Shown here one piece after another: positions 27,446 to 35,330 of a stretch of 64,000 nt of DNA. This DNA comes from Candidatus Melainabacteria bacterium. GTDB taxonomy: Bacteria; Cyanobacteriota; Vampirovibrionia; Obscuribacterales; Obscuribacteraceae. Within the stretch, counting starts at the first letter, position 1, and each line of letters opens with the position of its first letter. Both the position numbers and the translations under genes were made by a program. The stretch covers positions 1-64,000 of the forward strand of contig JAFKGK010000002.1 in assembly GCA_017307165.1 (NCBI GenBank), given 5' to 3'. The notes under the pieces are model-generated. The model saw only the letters and a list, made by a program, of their open reading frames with translations, was not told the DNA's origin and did no database searches.

Positions 27446-27737
27446 CGTCGATCAAATGGTTGTTAAAGATCTTTTTGGCGATATCCAATAGCTCAAACAC
27501 AGTCGGATCGATGCACGAATAATAGATATTGTTGCCCTGTTTGCGAGAGGCGACTAGATTTTTGGACTTGAGCACTGCTAATTGCTGCGAGACATTGGGC
27601 AATTCTACTTGCAGTTTTTCTCTGATCTCTGAGACCGTGCGTTCTTCTTGCCGCAATTCGTCTAGGATGCGGATGCGCAAGGGATTGGCGAGGGCCTTAA
27701 AAAATTCGGCTTTAAATGCGACTAGTTTTTCTGACAT
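27420..27737 (-). CDS. ArsR/SmtB-family transcriptional repressor
   Basis: A 105-residue winged-helix protein: FFKALANPLRIRILDELRQ, RTVSEIREKL, LPNVSQQLAVLK and NNIYYSCIDP. The usual arsenic-site ELCVC of the alpha-3 helix is not present; it reads VELPNVS here. A single Cys occurs near the wing, in YYSCIDP. The ligand is therefore unlikely to be arsenite, and redox or thiol sensing cannot be judged. It is divergent from the Ehr-like operon by 116 bases that hold a perfect palindrome, so it probably represses that operon and perhaps itself. Confidence 0.9.
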   Translation of the reverse strand: MSEKLVAFKAEFFKALANPLRIRILDELRQEERTVSEIREKLQVELPNVSQQLAVLKSKNLVASRKQGNNIYYSCIDPTVFELLDIAKKIFNNHLIDVKDTLEQL

Positions 27738-27796
27738 AGACTTTCAAGTATAGAGTGTAGCTTTTGCTTGCAAAGGAATTATTGACATGCTAGGTT

Positions 27797-27823
27797 TATA
27801 ATAGCAATTGCGAAACTTCGCAA
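27797..27823 (+). promoter_or_regulatory. Candidate -10 and palindromic operator of the Ehr-like operon
   Basis: TATAAT (27797-27802) is followed five bases later by TTGCGAAACTTCGCAA (27808-27823), an exact 7-2-7 inverted repeat covering the expected transcription start. An ArsR-type dimer bound there would block initiation. No good -35 stands 17 bases upstream of this -10 (AGGAAT), so an activator or weak promoter is possible. The regulator pairing is inferred from adjacency. Confidence 0.6.
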
Positions 27824-27853
27824 GTAGTTGATGCGTTTGAGTGACATAAAAAT

Positions 27854-29707
27854 ATGGAAACACATGCAGGGGCGCTGATTTTGTCAGCTTGCCTCCTGAT
27901 TTTGAGCGTCTTGTTTGCTTTTTTTTGCCAGTCGGGTCTCAGGCCCAAATTGACCAAGGCACTCGCTGCTTGGTCGGCCGCATTATCTGGAGCGACTCTG
28001 ACTTATCTGGGGACTTACGCTCTCCATCATGCACCCTGGACTGCTGTTGCGCTGCCTGTATATATCGATGCTACCAGCGGTGTCTTTTTGATCTTGCTTG
28101 GCTGTGTAGAGACTATGGCTGCCATCTTTGCCATTTCATACAAGATCAAGCCTCTTGCATATTTTGTTTTGCAGGCATTTTTTATCGCGGGCATGGCAGG
28201 TGTCCTCATAGCTGGTAACACCATAGTCTTTATTGTGTCCTTCGAGACTATGTCCATCGCCTCGGCAGGTCTTGTGGCAAGCGATCACGAGCATCGCAAA
28301 AATCTCAAAAACCTCCTCATATATGTTGGCGCGACTCGCATTGCCGGTGCACTGGTCGCTTTTTCTTTTTTGCTGCAATATGCTGCAACCAGCGAATACA
28401 GATTGCCATATTTAAACTCTGCCAATATTGCGATGATCGGCAACGGTCAGACCATAGCCATGGTCTCATTGGTCACATTGCTTTTGGGACTGGCAATTAA
28501 AGCCGGGGTCTATCCCTTTCATCTGTGGTTGCCTTATGCGCATCCCCAGGCCCCGGCTCCAGCCTCTGCCCTGATGAGCGGTGTGATGGTGTCCATTGCT
28601 CTTTATCCTATCGCTCGCTGCACCTGGCATTTTGGGCATCTGCCGATCTTTTACGTCATAGCGATCGTGCTTGGAGTCCTCGGTCTACTATCTGCGTTCT
28701 GGGGAGCGCTGCAAAGCTTTGTCCAGTCTGATCTAAAGCGCATGCTCGCTTACAGTACAGTCGAAAATGTCGGGCTGATGCTCGTATCACTTTCACTTTG
28801 TGCATGCGCTATGCATCATGGCATGCACGATCTGGCAGTGCGTGCATTTTTTGCATTTATCATGCTTTGCGCGGCTCATGCGGTTTTTAAGTCATTGCTC
28901 TTTATGGGCGCCGGCGCCTTGCATCTGCACGATGCTCCTAAGCCAGGCGATAGACCTTATCTATTATCAGGCATGCTGGGGGCAGCGCTCTCTGCCTCGA
29001 GCCTGCCTGGTACCTTGGGATTTTACGGCAAGTGGTGCCTGATGACCGCGACCATGACACTTGCTCTCGAGATGCTCGGTCGCGAGCGCATCGTATGCGG
29101 TGTCGCACTCTTATCACTCGGTGTATTTGCCATGGTTGGAGCATTGGCCATGGCCAGCGCAATCAAGGCCTTTGCCATCTATTTTTGTCCGAGCAGTGAA
29201 AATGTCAGGACCGACAAGGTCTTTATTGCCGATCTCGTCATTGGCCTAGGCGGTCTGATCTGCATTGCCGGTAATCAGCCCTGGTGGGCGTGCATCTTGT
29301 TGGCAATCATGGCTTGCCTGGCTTTGCCTATCTGGAGAGGGGGCCGATGCTCTGAGCCCGGCTCTATCAAGCATGTCTGGAATTGTGGCGGTCCGGCGCC
29401 TTCGGCGGCAATGCGAGCAAGCGCTCAGTCGCTTTCGCATTCGGTTACGACGATTTTTGCTCCGATCATCAAATATAACGAAGAGATAGAGATCGCTGGC
29501 GACGATCGCCGGCATTTTGTCCAAAGGTTAGTGCACAGGGACAATTTTACATCCTTGATCGAAGCGTGGTGCTATAAGCCTCTGGTGACCTTGATCGCCA
29601 TGATGAGCACCGGCATCGTCAAGATGCAGGCGGGTAGCGTACACCGCTATTTGCTTTATTGCCTCGTGTGCGTGACCCTACTCATGGTGGCGACGCGATG
29701 CAGATAA
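27854..29707 (+). CDS. hyfB: Hydrogenase-4 subunit B-like / NuoL-like antiporter subunit
   Basis: A 617-residue polytopic protein of the HyfB/NuoL/MrpA antiporter family. The conserved core reads LGLAIKAGVYPFHLWLPYAHPQAPAPASALMS in separate short blocks (KAGVYPFHLWLPYAH, PAPASALMSG) and SDLKRMLAYSTVENVGL. The C-terminus has the HyfB-type extension before a last helix. It would move H+ or Na+ in the membrane arm. First gene of a six-gene operon, starting 57 bases after the candidate -10, with no clear ribosome site. The name means family membership, not proven hydrogenase. Confidence 0.88.
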   Translation: METHAGALILSACLLILSVLFAFFCQSGLRPKLTKALAAWSAALSGATLTYLGTYALHHAPWTAVALPVYIDATSGVFLILLGCVETMAAIFAISYKIKPLAYFVLQAFFIAGMAGVLIAGNTIVFIVSFETMSIASAGLVASDHEHRKNLKNLLIYVGATRIAGALVAFSFLLQYAATSEYRLPYLNSANIAMIGNGQTIAMVSLVTLLLGLAIKAGVYPFHLWLPYAHPQAPAPASALMSGVMVSIALYPIARCTWHFGHLPIFYVIAIVLGVLGLLSAFWGALQSFVQSDLKRMLAYSTVENVGLMLVSLSLCACAMHHGMHDLAVRAFFAFIMLCAAHAVFKSLLFMGAGALHLHDAPKPGDRPYLLSGMLGAALSASSLPGTLGFYGKWCLMTATMTLALEMLGRERIVCGVALLSLGVFAMVGALAMASAIKAFAIYFCPSSENVRTDKVFIADLVIGLGGLICIAGNQPWWACILLAIMACLALPIWRGGRCSEPGSIKHVWNCGGPAPSAAMRASAQSLSHSVTTIFAPIIKYNEEIEIAGDDRRHFVQRLVHRDNFTSLIEAWCYKPLVTLIAMMSTGIVKMQAGSVHRYLLYCLVCVTLLMVATRCR

Positions 29708-30591
29708 GCAATATCATCTGGCCCCTTAGCAAGGTATTTGCTGTCTTATTGTCTGGCTTTGCTGCGCTCTGGGTCATCCGCAAAACCAGAGCACGCCTGG
29801 AAATGAGACAAGGGCCAGGACCGCTGCAACTCCTTGCCAATCTCTTAAAACTGGTGCAAAAAGGGACATCGACCGCCAATACCCAGAGTCGTCTCTTTGG
29901 TCTCTGCCTGATTGCCGCTCTGGCCGGCATCGTTTATCTATCGGCCTTTCTCACTGATCTGGATATCTTTACTACCATCTATATATTGGTCTCGATCAGG
30001 TTTTTTGCCATCCTGGCAGCATTGGTCCAGGCTGCTCCCTTTGGCGCCTTCGGGGCCTCGCGAGAGCTGACTCTCTCCATCCTATGCGAGCCGGCATTGA
30101 TATTGTCTCTGGTGGCGTTATCTCTCTCGGCAGGATCGATCGATATGCATGCTATTATCTCCAGCTCCGGTCCGACTAGCGTAGCCGCTGGGATAGCTCT
30201 CTATCTAGTTGCTCTGGTCGATCTATCACGCATGCCCATCGACGATCCGAGTACGCATCTGGAGCTGACAATGGTGCACGAGAGCATGATTATCGAATGC
30301 TCTGGACGCAATCTAGCCATGGCCGAGTCGACCTATGCCATGCGTACGGGACTCTTGTTTTGCCTCATCTCAGTCCTCTTTGCCAACGCTCTTTGTCTGT
30401 ATTGCTTTAAGAGTGCAGGCACATTCGCCTTTGCGATCATTGTCGTCGCGTTTTTTATCTTGCTCTGCCTCACCACTGGCATGATCGAGGCCCTCTGGAT
30501 CAAGATGGACTGGCGAAAGAATCCTCATTTTATTGCTTACGCTCTCACCATGAGCTTTATAGCTATCCTATCCGTGTTGGGAGGGCATTAA
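29698..30591 (+). CDS. hyfC: Hydrogenase-4 subunit C-like / NuoH-like membrane subunit
   Basis: About 297 residues, eight predicted helices. The loop DLSRMPIDDPSTHLELTMVHESMIIECSGR (seen as SRMPIDDPSTHLE and MVHESMII) is the conserved HycD/HyfC/NuoH segment that links the membrane and peripheral arms. FGAFGASRELTLSI is the matching family block. I start at the ATG at 29698, inside the hyfB end (10-base overlap), since the upstream in-frame start adds unrelated residues. Confidence 0.9.
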   Translation: MQISNIIWPLSKVFAVLLSGFAALWVIRKTRARLEMRQGPGPLQLLANLLKLVQKGTSTANTQSRLFGLCLIAALAGIVYLSAFLTDLDIFTTIYILVSIRFFAILAALVQAAPFGAFGASRELTLSILCEPALILSLVALSLSAGSIDMHAIISSSGPTSVAAGIALYLVALVDLSRMPIDDPSTHLELTMVHESMIIECSGRNLAMAESTYAMRTGLLFCLISVLFANALCLYCFKSAGTFAFAIIVVAFFILLCLTTGMIEALWIKMDWRKNPHFIAYALTMSFIAILSVLGGH

Positions 30592-31158
30592 ATGAGCGTA
30601 GCGGCAGCAGTCTGCGTTGTCTTGATGATGGGTACCAGCCGTCTGCGGCGTGCCATTTTCTTTTATGGCCTCTCTACTTTTTTAGTAGCTATCGTTTCGA
30701 TAAGTCATTTTTTTGCTCACGACAAGAGTCCCATTACTTTTGCTATTTCCCTCCTGGTGATGGGCAAGGCTGTGCTCATCCCTATTTATCTGCGATGGCT
30801 TAGCGATAGGCTGGAAGTAAAAGAAGATCCCGGACATTTTTTACCGATGCCTCTGGCCATGCACCTGTCGATAGTGGTCCTGGCAGTAGCCGGCATGCCA
30901 TTCTCGATCTGTCTCAACGGCATCCTGTTTATGCTCACTCGTTGTCTGGCAATCGGGCAGATACTGGGCTTCCTCACTCTAGAAAATGGAGTGGCTCTCT
31001 TTGCCGTCAACCAGACGCGACAGATGCCCATGATTATCGAAATGGGTGCCAGCCTTGACGTTTTTGCCCTGGTCATGCTCGGCGGCACCTTTGCGCACAG
31101 GATCAAAAAGAGCTTTGAGCATCTAGATGTCTCGTCATTTAAAGAGGTGCAAGATTAA
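30592..31158 (+). CDS. hyfE: Hydrogenase-4 subunit E-like membrane protein
   Basis: A 188-residue protein with about six helices in HyfE/NuoK-MnhC-like order. The segment LVMGKAVLIPIYLRWL matches the conserved HyfE region, and the C-terminal GASLDVFALVMLGGTF is typical. Its ATG begins on the base right after the hyfC stop (TAAATG). Probably part of the antiporter module of the complex. Confidence 0.82.
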   Translation: MSVAAAVCVVLMMGTSRLRRAIFFYGLSTFLVAIVSISHFFAHDKSPITFAISLLVMGKAVLIPIYLRWLSDRLEVKEDPGHFLPMPLAMHLSIVVLAVAGMPFSICLNGILFMLTRCLAIGQILGFLTLENGVALFAVNQTRQMPMIIEMGASLDVFALVMLGGTFAHRIKKSFEHLDVSSFKEVQD

Positions 31159-31159
31159 A

Positions 31160-32539
31160 ATGCCTGAGGCTATAGTGACGCAGATCCTGCATTTTTATCT
31201 CTTGCCTTTGATCGCCGCTTTGACTCTAGCGGCCGGCGGCAAGGCAAAAAGTATGTACAGGATCGGTGGGCCCTTGATGGGCATCCAGAGCATCTTTTTA
31301 CTCTGGCAGGCCAGCACCGCCAGTGATATGGCCAAGATGAGCTTGATCCTCTTGTTTGTCGCAAGTGCCGTTATTGCTGCCAGTCTCGTGCATGCCGAGC
31401 TGACTGGCATTATGACAAGGCCCAGAGAGTTCCACGCATTAGCGATTCTCTTGTATTTTCCACTATCGGCCGCATACCTCTCCGACAATCTCGGCTACCT
31501 CTGGTTTGCCATCGAGACTGCCACCCTGGTGTCTGCTGGCCTCGTCTATATGCATCGCGACAAGAGAGCTCTAGAAGCAACCTGGAAATACTTTATTATT
31601 TGCAGCGTGGGCGTCGCCCTTGCCTTATTGGGGACAATCTCTATCTTTGCCTCGACTCAGGCAGGTGGCGAGGTCGGCACCATGTCGTTCTCCGCGCTCA
31701 AGAGCTCGATTTTGGCCAGCGATCCAGATCTTGCTGCTCTAGGCTTTGTCATGTGCCTGGTCGGTTATGGCACCAAGTGCGGTATCTTTCCCTTGCATGG
31801 TTGGATGCCCGATGCTTATTCCGAATCCGAGGCACCTGCTGCTGCCATCTTGTCCGGTGCATTTTCACCGGCTATCTTTTTTGCCTTGTATCGCGTGGCC
31901 GAGGTCTTTGCCGCTGGACCTCGCTGGGCGCTGTACAGCCAGATCTTGATGTGGATAGGTGTGGCGACGAGCTTGTTGGCCAGTATTTTTTTAGTTCGCC
32001 AATATGGCCTAAAGAGATTGTGGGCCTATTCGAGCATCGAAAACACCGGACTGGTTATGGTGGCGATCTCTTTACAGATTCCTTCCCTATTTGTTTTGCA
32101 ATGTCTCAATCATTCTCTCAATAAAGTCGCAGTGTTTTTGCTTTCTGGCAATGTGATCGACATCATTGGGAGCAAAAAACTATCGCGTATACATGGCTTG
32201 CTTGCAGACGACAGGGCTAGACCGACGGGGATACTCCTCGCTGCCGGTGCGCTCGCTGTTCTTGGCGCGCCACCATTTGGTTCTTTTGCAAGCGAATGGA
32301 TGATCTTTGCCCGTCTCGCCAAAAGTGGTGAGTATGCCGTACTGACTCTATCTCTTTTATCTCTGGTCATTGCCTTTATTGCGATCGCGACTCATGTGTC
32401 ATCGATGCTATTTGGGTATCTTAAGCATTCTGAGCATCGCTCGCCGAGACGAGTGTCTGTTGCTGTCCCTGTGTGCCTGCTTTTGCTCTCGCTCTTGCTT
32501 GGCCTGTCATATTGCTTTCCTGAGGCATTGAAATTGTAA
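31160..32539 (+). CDS. hyfF: Hydrogenase-4 subunit F-like / NuoM-NuoN-like antiporter subunit
   Basis: About 459 residues, fourteen predicted helices, with LVGYGTKCGIFPLHGWMPDAYSE and APAAAILSGAF plus KRLWAYSSIENTGLVMV: the conserved lysines and helix motifs of the proton-conducting family. It is a second antiporter-type subunit besides the HyfB-like one. The ATG at 31160 directly follows the hyfE stop; an earlier in-frame start inside hyfE is not favoured. Confidence 0.9.
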   Translation: MPEAIVTQILHFYLLPLIAALTLAAGGKAKSMYRIGGPLMGIQSIFLLWQASTASDMAKMSLILLFVASAVIAASLVHAELTGIMTRPREFHALAILLYFPLSAAYLSDNLGYLWFAIETATLVSAGLVYMHRDKRALEATWKYFIICSVGVALALLGTISIFASTQAGGEVGTMSFSALKSSILASDPDLAALGFVMCLVGYGTKCGIFPLHGWMPDAYSESEAPAAAILSGAFSPAIFFALYRVAEVFAAGPRWALYSQILMWIGVATSLLASIFLVRQYGLKRLWAYSSIENTGLVMVAISLQIPSLFVLQCLNHSLNKVAVFLLSGNVIDIIGSKKLSRIHGLLADDRARPTGILLAAGALAVLGAPPFGSFASEWMIFARLAKSGEYAVLTLSLLSLVIAFIAIATHVSSMLFGYLKHSEHRSPRRVSVAVPVCLLLLSLLLGLSYCFPEALKL

Positions 32540-33936
32540 TGCTAGCAAGCGTCCAGATTTTGCCGATCATCGATACTCCTCATGCCGAGGATTTTTATAC
32601 CCTCATCAACAGGGATCTCTCTAGTGGCGGCCGTCTCTCCATGCTCGAGTCAATAGATGGCAAGCAATTGCTGGCATTGATCGGATCGACTATCTACAAG
32701 CATGATCTAAGTGGTTTGACCGTATACAAAAGCTTGACGCGCAGATGGCCGCAAGCTCGTCACCACGAGGCCAAGCTCTCGAGGATCTTTGGCTTGGTTG
32801 CTCGTGATGCCTTGCCTGAGCGGGTCGAGGTCGAAGGCCAGGGCATCTTTGAGATACCAGTGGGTCCGGTGCACGCTGGGATCATCGAGCCCGGGCATTT
32901 TAGGCTGAGCTGCGTAGGGGAGAAAGTGCTGGATATAGACCTGAGACTCGGCTACGTGCATCGTGATATCGAAGGCACGCTTGCCAAATCCAGCTTGCAG
33001 CAATTGCCAGCCAAAGCCGAGGCCATCGCCGGCGATACCATCGTCGCCAATGCCATCGCTGCTGCGAGTATAGTAGAAGCTTTGCAGGAGCAAGACATAA
33101 CAAGATCTCCTCAAAGCAATTGCTATAGACTCATTGCCCTGGAGATCGAGCGCATGGCCATGCATCTGGCAGATCTCGGCGGTATGGCTCAAGATCTTGG
33201 CATGGGTGCCATGGCAGCCAGATTTGGCGTTTTTCGCGGCAAGATCTTGAGGGTCGCCGAACTACTCAGTGGCAATAGATTTTTGAAGGGTTTTGTATAT
33301 GGGGATTGCCAAAGCAAGATCGAGAGATCAAAGATCGAAGCCATAATCAATCTCGTTTTGCAAGCGCGGAGAGAAATGCTGCCAGTAATGCGCAAATTTT
33401 GCTTGGAATTATCGGTTGCTGCAAGGCTAGAGGGGCTGGGCGCCTTGAGTCGCACTCTGGCCCAAGAGCTCGACGTAGTCGGTCTGGCCGCGCGCGCTGC
33501 GGGCATTAGTTGCGATAGCAGAGTCGGTAATCCAATCTATGAGAGCCTGGGATTTGTCGAGGCTCTCGAGCAAGCAGGCGATGCCTATGCCCGTACTCAG
33601 ATCCGCCGCAAGGAGATAGAGGAGTCGTCGAGGCTGACATTGGCAGCCCTGGATCGACTTTTGATGGAGCCTCCCCTAAATCAAGACAGAATAGAAAATA
33701 TAAAAATCGACAGAGTAAACGGTAGAGCGATCTTAGCGAGAGTCGAGGCGTTTAGAGGAGAGCTTCTCCATTTGGCCATCACTGATGATGCTGGTGAGAT
33801 CATCCGTTATGCCGTGCGCGATCCTAGCAATAGCAACTGGCCCAGTCTGGCCCTGGCCATGAAAAATCAAATCGTCCAAAATTTTCCTGTATGCAATAAG
33901 AGCTTTGGTCTCTCATATGGAGGACACGACTTATGA
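32539..33936 (+). CDS. hyfG: HycE/NuoCD-like large subunit lacking the NiFe ligands
   Basis: Residues 1-100 resemble NuoC/HycE-N and 100-465 resemble NuoD. The stretch PVGPVHAGIIEPGHFRLS and LRLGYVHRDIEG (about residues 107-145) is diagnostic. True group 4 hydrogenases carry two CxxC pairs that bind NiFe. Here the first site reads EAIAGDTIV (161-169) and the C-terminus has only C452 (VCNKSFGLS). No CxxC occurs anywhere, so a NiFe centre cannot form in the usual way. It overlaps the next gene as ATGA. The complex probably uses a different electron partner. Confidence 0.88.
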   Translation: MLASVQILPIIDTPHAEDFYTLINRDLSSGGRLSMLESIDGKQLLALIGSTIYKHDLSGLTVYKSLTRRWPQARHHEAKLSRIFGLVARDALPERVEVEGQGIFEIPVGPVHAGIIEPGHFRLSCVGEKVLDIDLRLGYVHRDIEGTLAKSSLQQLPAKAEAIAGDTIVANAIAAASIVEALQEQDITRSPQSNCYRLIALEIERMAMHLADLGGMAQDLGMGAMAARFGVFRGKILRVAELLSGNRFLKGFVYGDCQSKIERSKIEAIINLVLQARREMLPVMRKFCLELSVAARLEGLGALSRTLAQELDVVGLAARAAGISCDSRVGNPIYESLGFVEALEQAGDAYARTQIRRKEIEESSRLTLAALDRLLMEPPLNQDRIENIKIDRVNGRAILARVEAFRGELLHLAITDDAGEIIRYAVRDPSNSNWPSLALAMKNQIVQNFPVCNKSFGLSYGGHDL

Positions 33937-34721
33937 TATTGCCTGCCAAAGTCACTCGCAGCGTCAAGGATCTATTTACTGATCTGCCCGAGGACGCCCT
34001 GGGTATGCCAAGGCTAAAACAGATCAAAGAGGCTTCGCAAAACGCTCTATCAGACTCCTCTCTATCAGACGCCTCTATAATAGATCTGCACAATCTCTGC
34101 AATATCTGTCCCGCCAATGCGATATCGTCCACAGATGATACGCTCAAACTCGATCGAGGAGCCTGCATCAATTGCAATCTATGTTTTGATAGCCCATACA
34201 TCGAGAGTGACCGCAGGATCACCAATGCCAGTAGAGATCGACATGCCTTGATCGATGCTGTATCGATTGTAGAAACAGAATGTCGAGAAAAACCGCCGGT
34301 CCAAGCACGCTTGCAAAAGCATCCCTACCGATACAGTCTAAATCTCAGAGTGGTATCAACAGGGTGTGCGGCCTGCGATCTTGAGCTTTCGGCTGCAAGC
34401 AATCCAATATTTGATATGGAGAGGTTTGGCATCAAGGTGGTTGCATCACCCCGTGCAGCTGACGCCCTGGTAGTGACAGGCCCAGTGCCAGATGGCATGA
34501 AAGAGCCACTCATGCGTACCTATGAAGCCATGGCCGAGCCCCGACTGGTGGTGGCACTCGGTAGCTGCGCCATTTCTGGTGGCGTACATCGTTATGGCGC
34601 TGCCAATGCCCTGGGCATGCAAGGATTGCCTGATGTCCCTGTGGATGTTTACATACCAGGCTGTCCACCAAATCCAGCGAGCATCATATATGGGCTCTTA
34701 CTGGCAATGGGGCGCGTCTAG
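33933..34721 (+). CDS. hyfI: NuoB/HycG-like small subunit fused to a degenerate ferredoxin domain
   Basis: The C-terminal half is the NuoB-type small subunit with all four N2-cluster ligands: C145 and C148 (STGCAACDLE), C212 (LGSCAIS) and C244 (IPGCPPNP). The N-terminal ~120 residues hold a reduced ferredoxin: C59-P60 in CNICPANAI and CINCNLC (C78, C81, C84). That leaves ligands for one 4Fe-4S cluster instead of two. It looks like a HycF-type ferredoxin fused to HycG. It is the last gene; a stem with a T run follows. Confidence 0.87.
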   Translation: MILPAKVTRSVKDLFTDLPEDALGMPRLKQIKEASQNALSDSSLSDASIIDLHNLCNICPANAISSTDDTLKLDRGACINCNLCFDSPYIESDRRITNASRDRHALIDAVSIVETECREKPPVQARLQKHPYRYSLNLRVVSTGCAACDLELSAASNPIFDMERFGIKVVASPRAADALVVTGPVPDGMKEPLMRTYEAMAEPRLVVALGSCAISGGVHRYGAANALGMQGLPDVPVDVYIPGCPPNPASIIYGLLLAMGRV

Positions 34722-34730
34722 ATTAATCAA

Positions 34731-34759
34731 TCTGCTAAATCAAAGCAGAGTTATTTTTT
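34731..34759 (+). terminator. Probable intrinsic terminator of the Ehr-like operon
   Basis: TCTGCT and AGCAGA form a six-base stem with a seven-base loop, followed by GTTA and six T residues. It begins ten bases after the last stop codon. The weak stem limits confidence. Confidence 0.55.
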
Positions 34760-35029
34760 ATTACCAAAGAGATTGACTACTTCGCCACCCTTGTCGTCAC
34801 CACCGGTGGTTTCTGTATCCATGCCGGGTAGGCGCTTGTAGTTGAGGAGGCAGAGCTCATACTCTTTGCCGAGTTTTTGGTTGGCACGGATCATCTCGAG
34901 AAAGGTCGCTATATGGACCATGCCCAGCACATCCTCAAAGTCTGTCAAAAGGCAGAGATTGCCAAATACCGGACCAAATGTCGTGGTATGCATGCCCTGA
35001 AAGGAGACAAACCAGCCGTAACTCTTCAT
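34751..35029 (-). CDS. Hypothetical protein, 92 residues
   Basis: Not recognised. The protein is soluble, with MVHIATFLEMIRANQKLGKEYELCLLNYK in short helical and strand segments and an acidic Gly-rich tail. The start ATG at 35029 has GAGGATAGG about nine bases upstream. It stands alone, convergent with the Ehr-like operon and divergent from the imuA cassette. Codon use looks like its neighbours. Its stop overlaps the T run of the putative terminator. Confidence 0.55.
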   Translation of the reverse strand: MKSYGWFVSFQGMHTTTFGPVFGNLCLLTDFEDVLGMVHIATFLEMIRANQKLGKEYELCLLNYKRLPGMDTETTGGDDKGGEVVNLFGNKK

Positions 35030-35161
35030 ATGGTGCCTATCCTCATCTTGTATATAAAATCTAGCATCTAAATCATCTCTCCGACTCGATTGAGATGAAA
35101 CATAAAGCTATGCCTGTAGCGAGTATGTTTTTTATATCCACTGTATAAGCCTGTCTTGAGG

Positions 35162-35236
35162 CTTGTATGGTATGCGATCGTTGACTTTATGTCTGCAAAT
35201 GCCAAGCTGGTGGGCGATACCGGACTTGTATGGTAT
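35162..35236 (+). repeat. Direct repeat CTTGTATGGTAT upstream of imuA
   Basis: Two exact 12-base copies lie at 35162-35173 and 35225-35236, 63 bases apart. Each contains the GTATGG half-site of the palindrome at 35258-35273. They sit in the 301-base interval 35030-35330, which otherwise holds no gene. They may be extra half-sites for the same regulator. Confidence 0.5.
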
Positions 35237-35250
35237 TTGATTAAAAGTGA

Positions 35251-35279
35251 TTGACTGCCATACAGGCGTATGGTTTAAT
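35251..35279 (+). promoter_or_regulatory. imuA promoter with palindromic operator in the spacer
   Basis: TTGACT (35251-35256), 17-base spacer, TTTAAT (35274-35279). The spacer holds CCATACAGGCGTATGG (35258-35273), an exact 6-4-6 inverted repeat. A repressor bound there would exclude RNA polymerase. The cassette it drives is typically LexA-controlled, so a LexA-type site is the first guess, but the sequence matches none of the well-known LexA boxes I know. Confidence 0.62.
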
Positions 35280-35330
35280 TCATTCATCGGAGCAATTACA
35301 GATCTAGACAAGGAGGCTACAGCGCAAGCT

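Noticed and set aside
27782-27802. TTGACA followed by TATAAT as one promoter
   Set aside because: The two boxes are only nine bases apart, far too close for a sigma70 promoter, so I treat TATAAT alone as the candidate -10.
32539-33936. Calling this an active NiFe hydrogenase large subunit
   Set aside because: Neither L1 nor L2 CxxC motif is present and no maturation genes are nearby.
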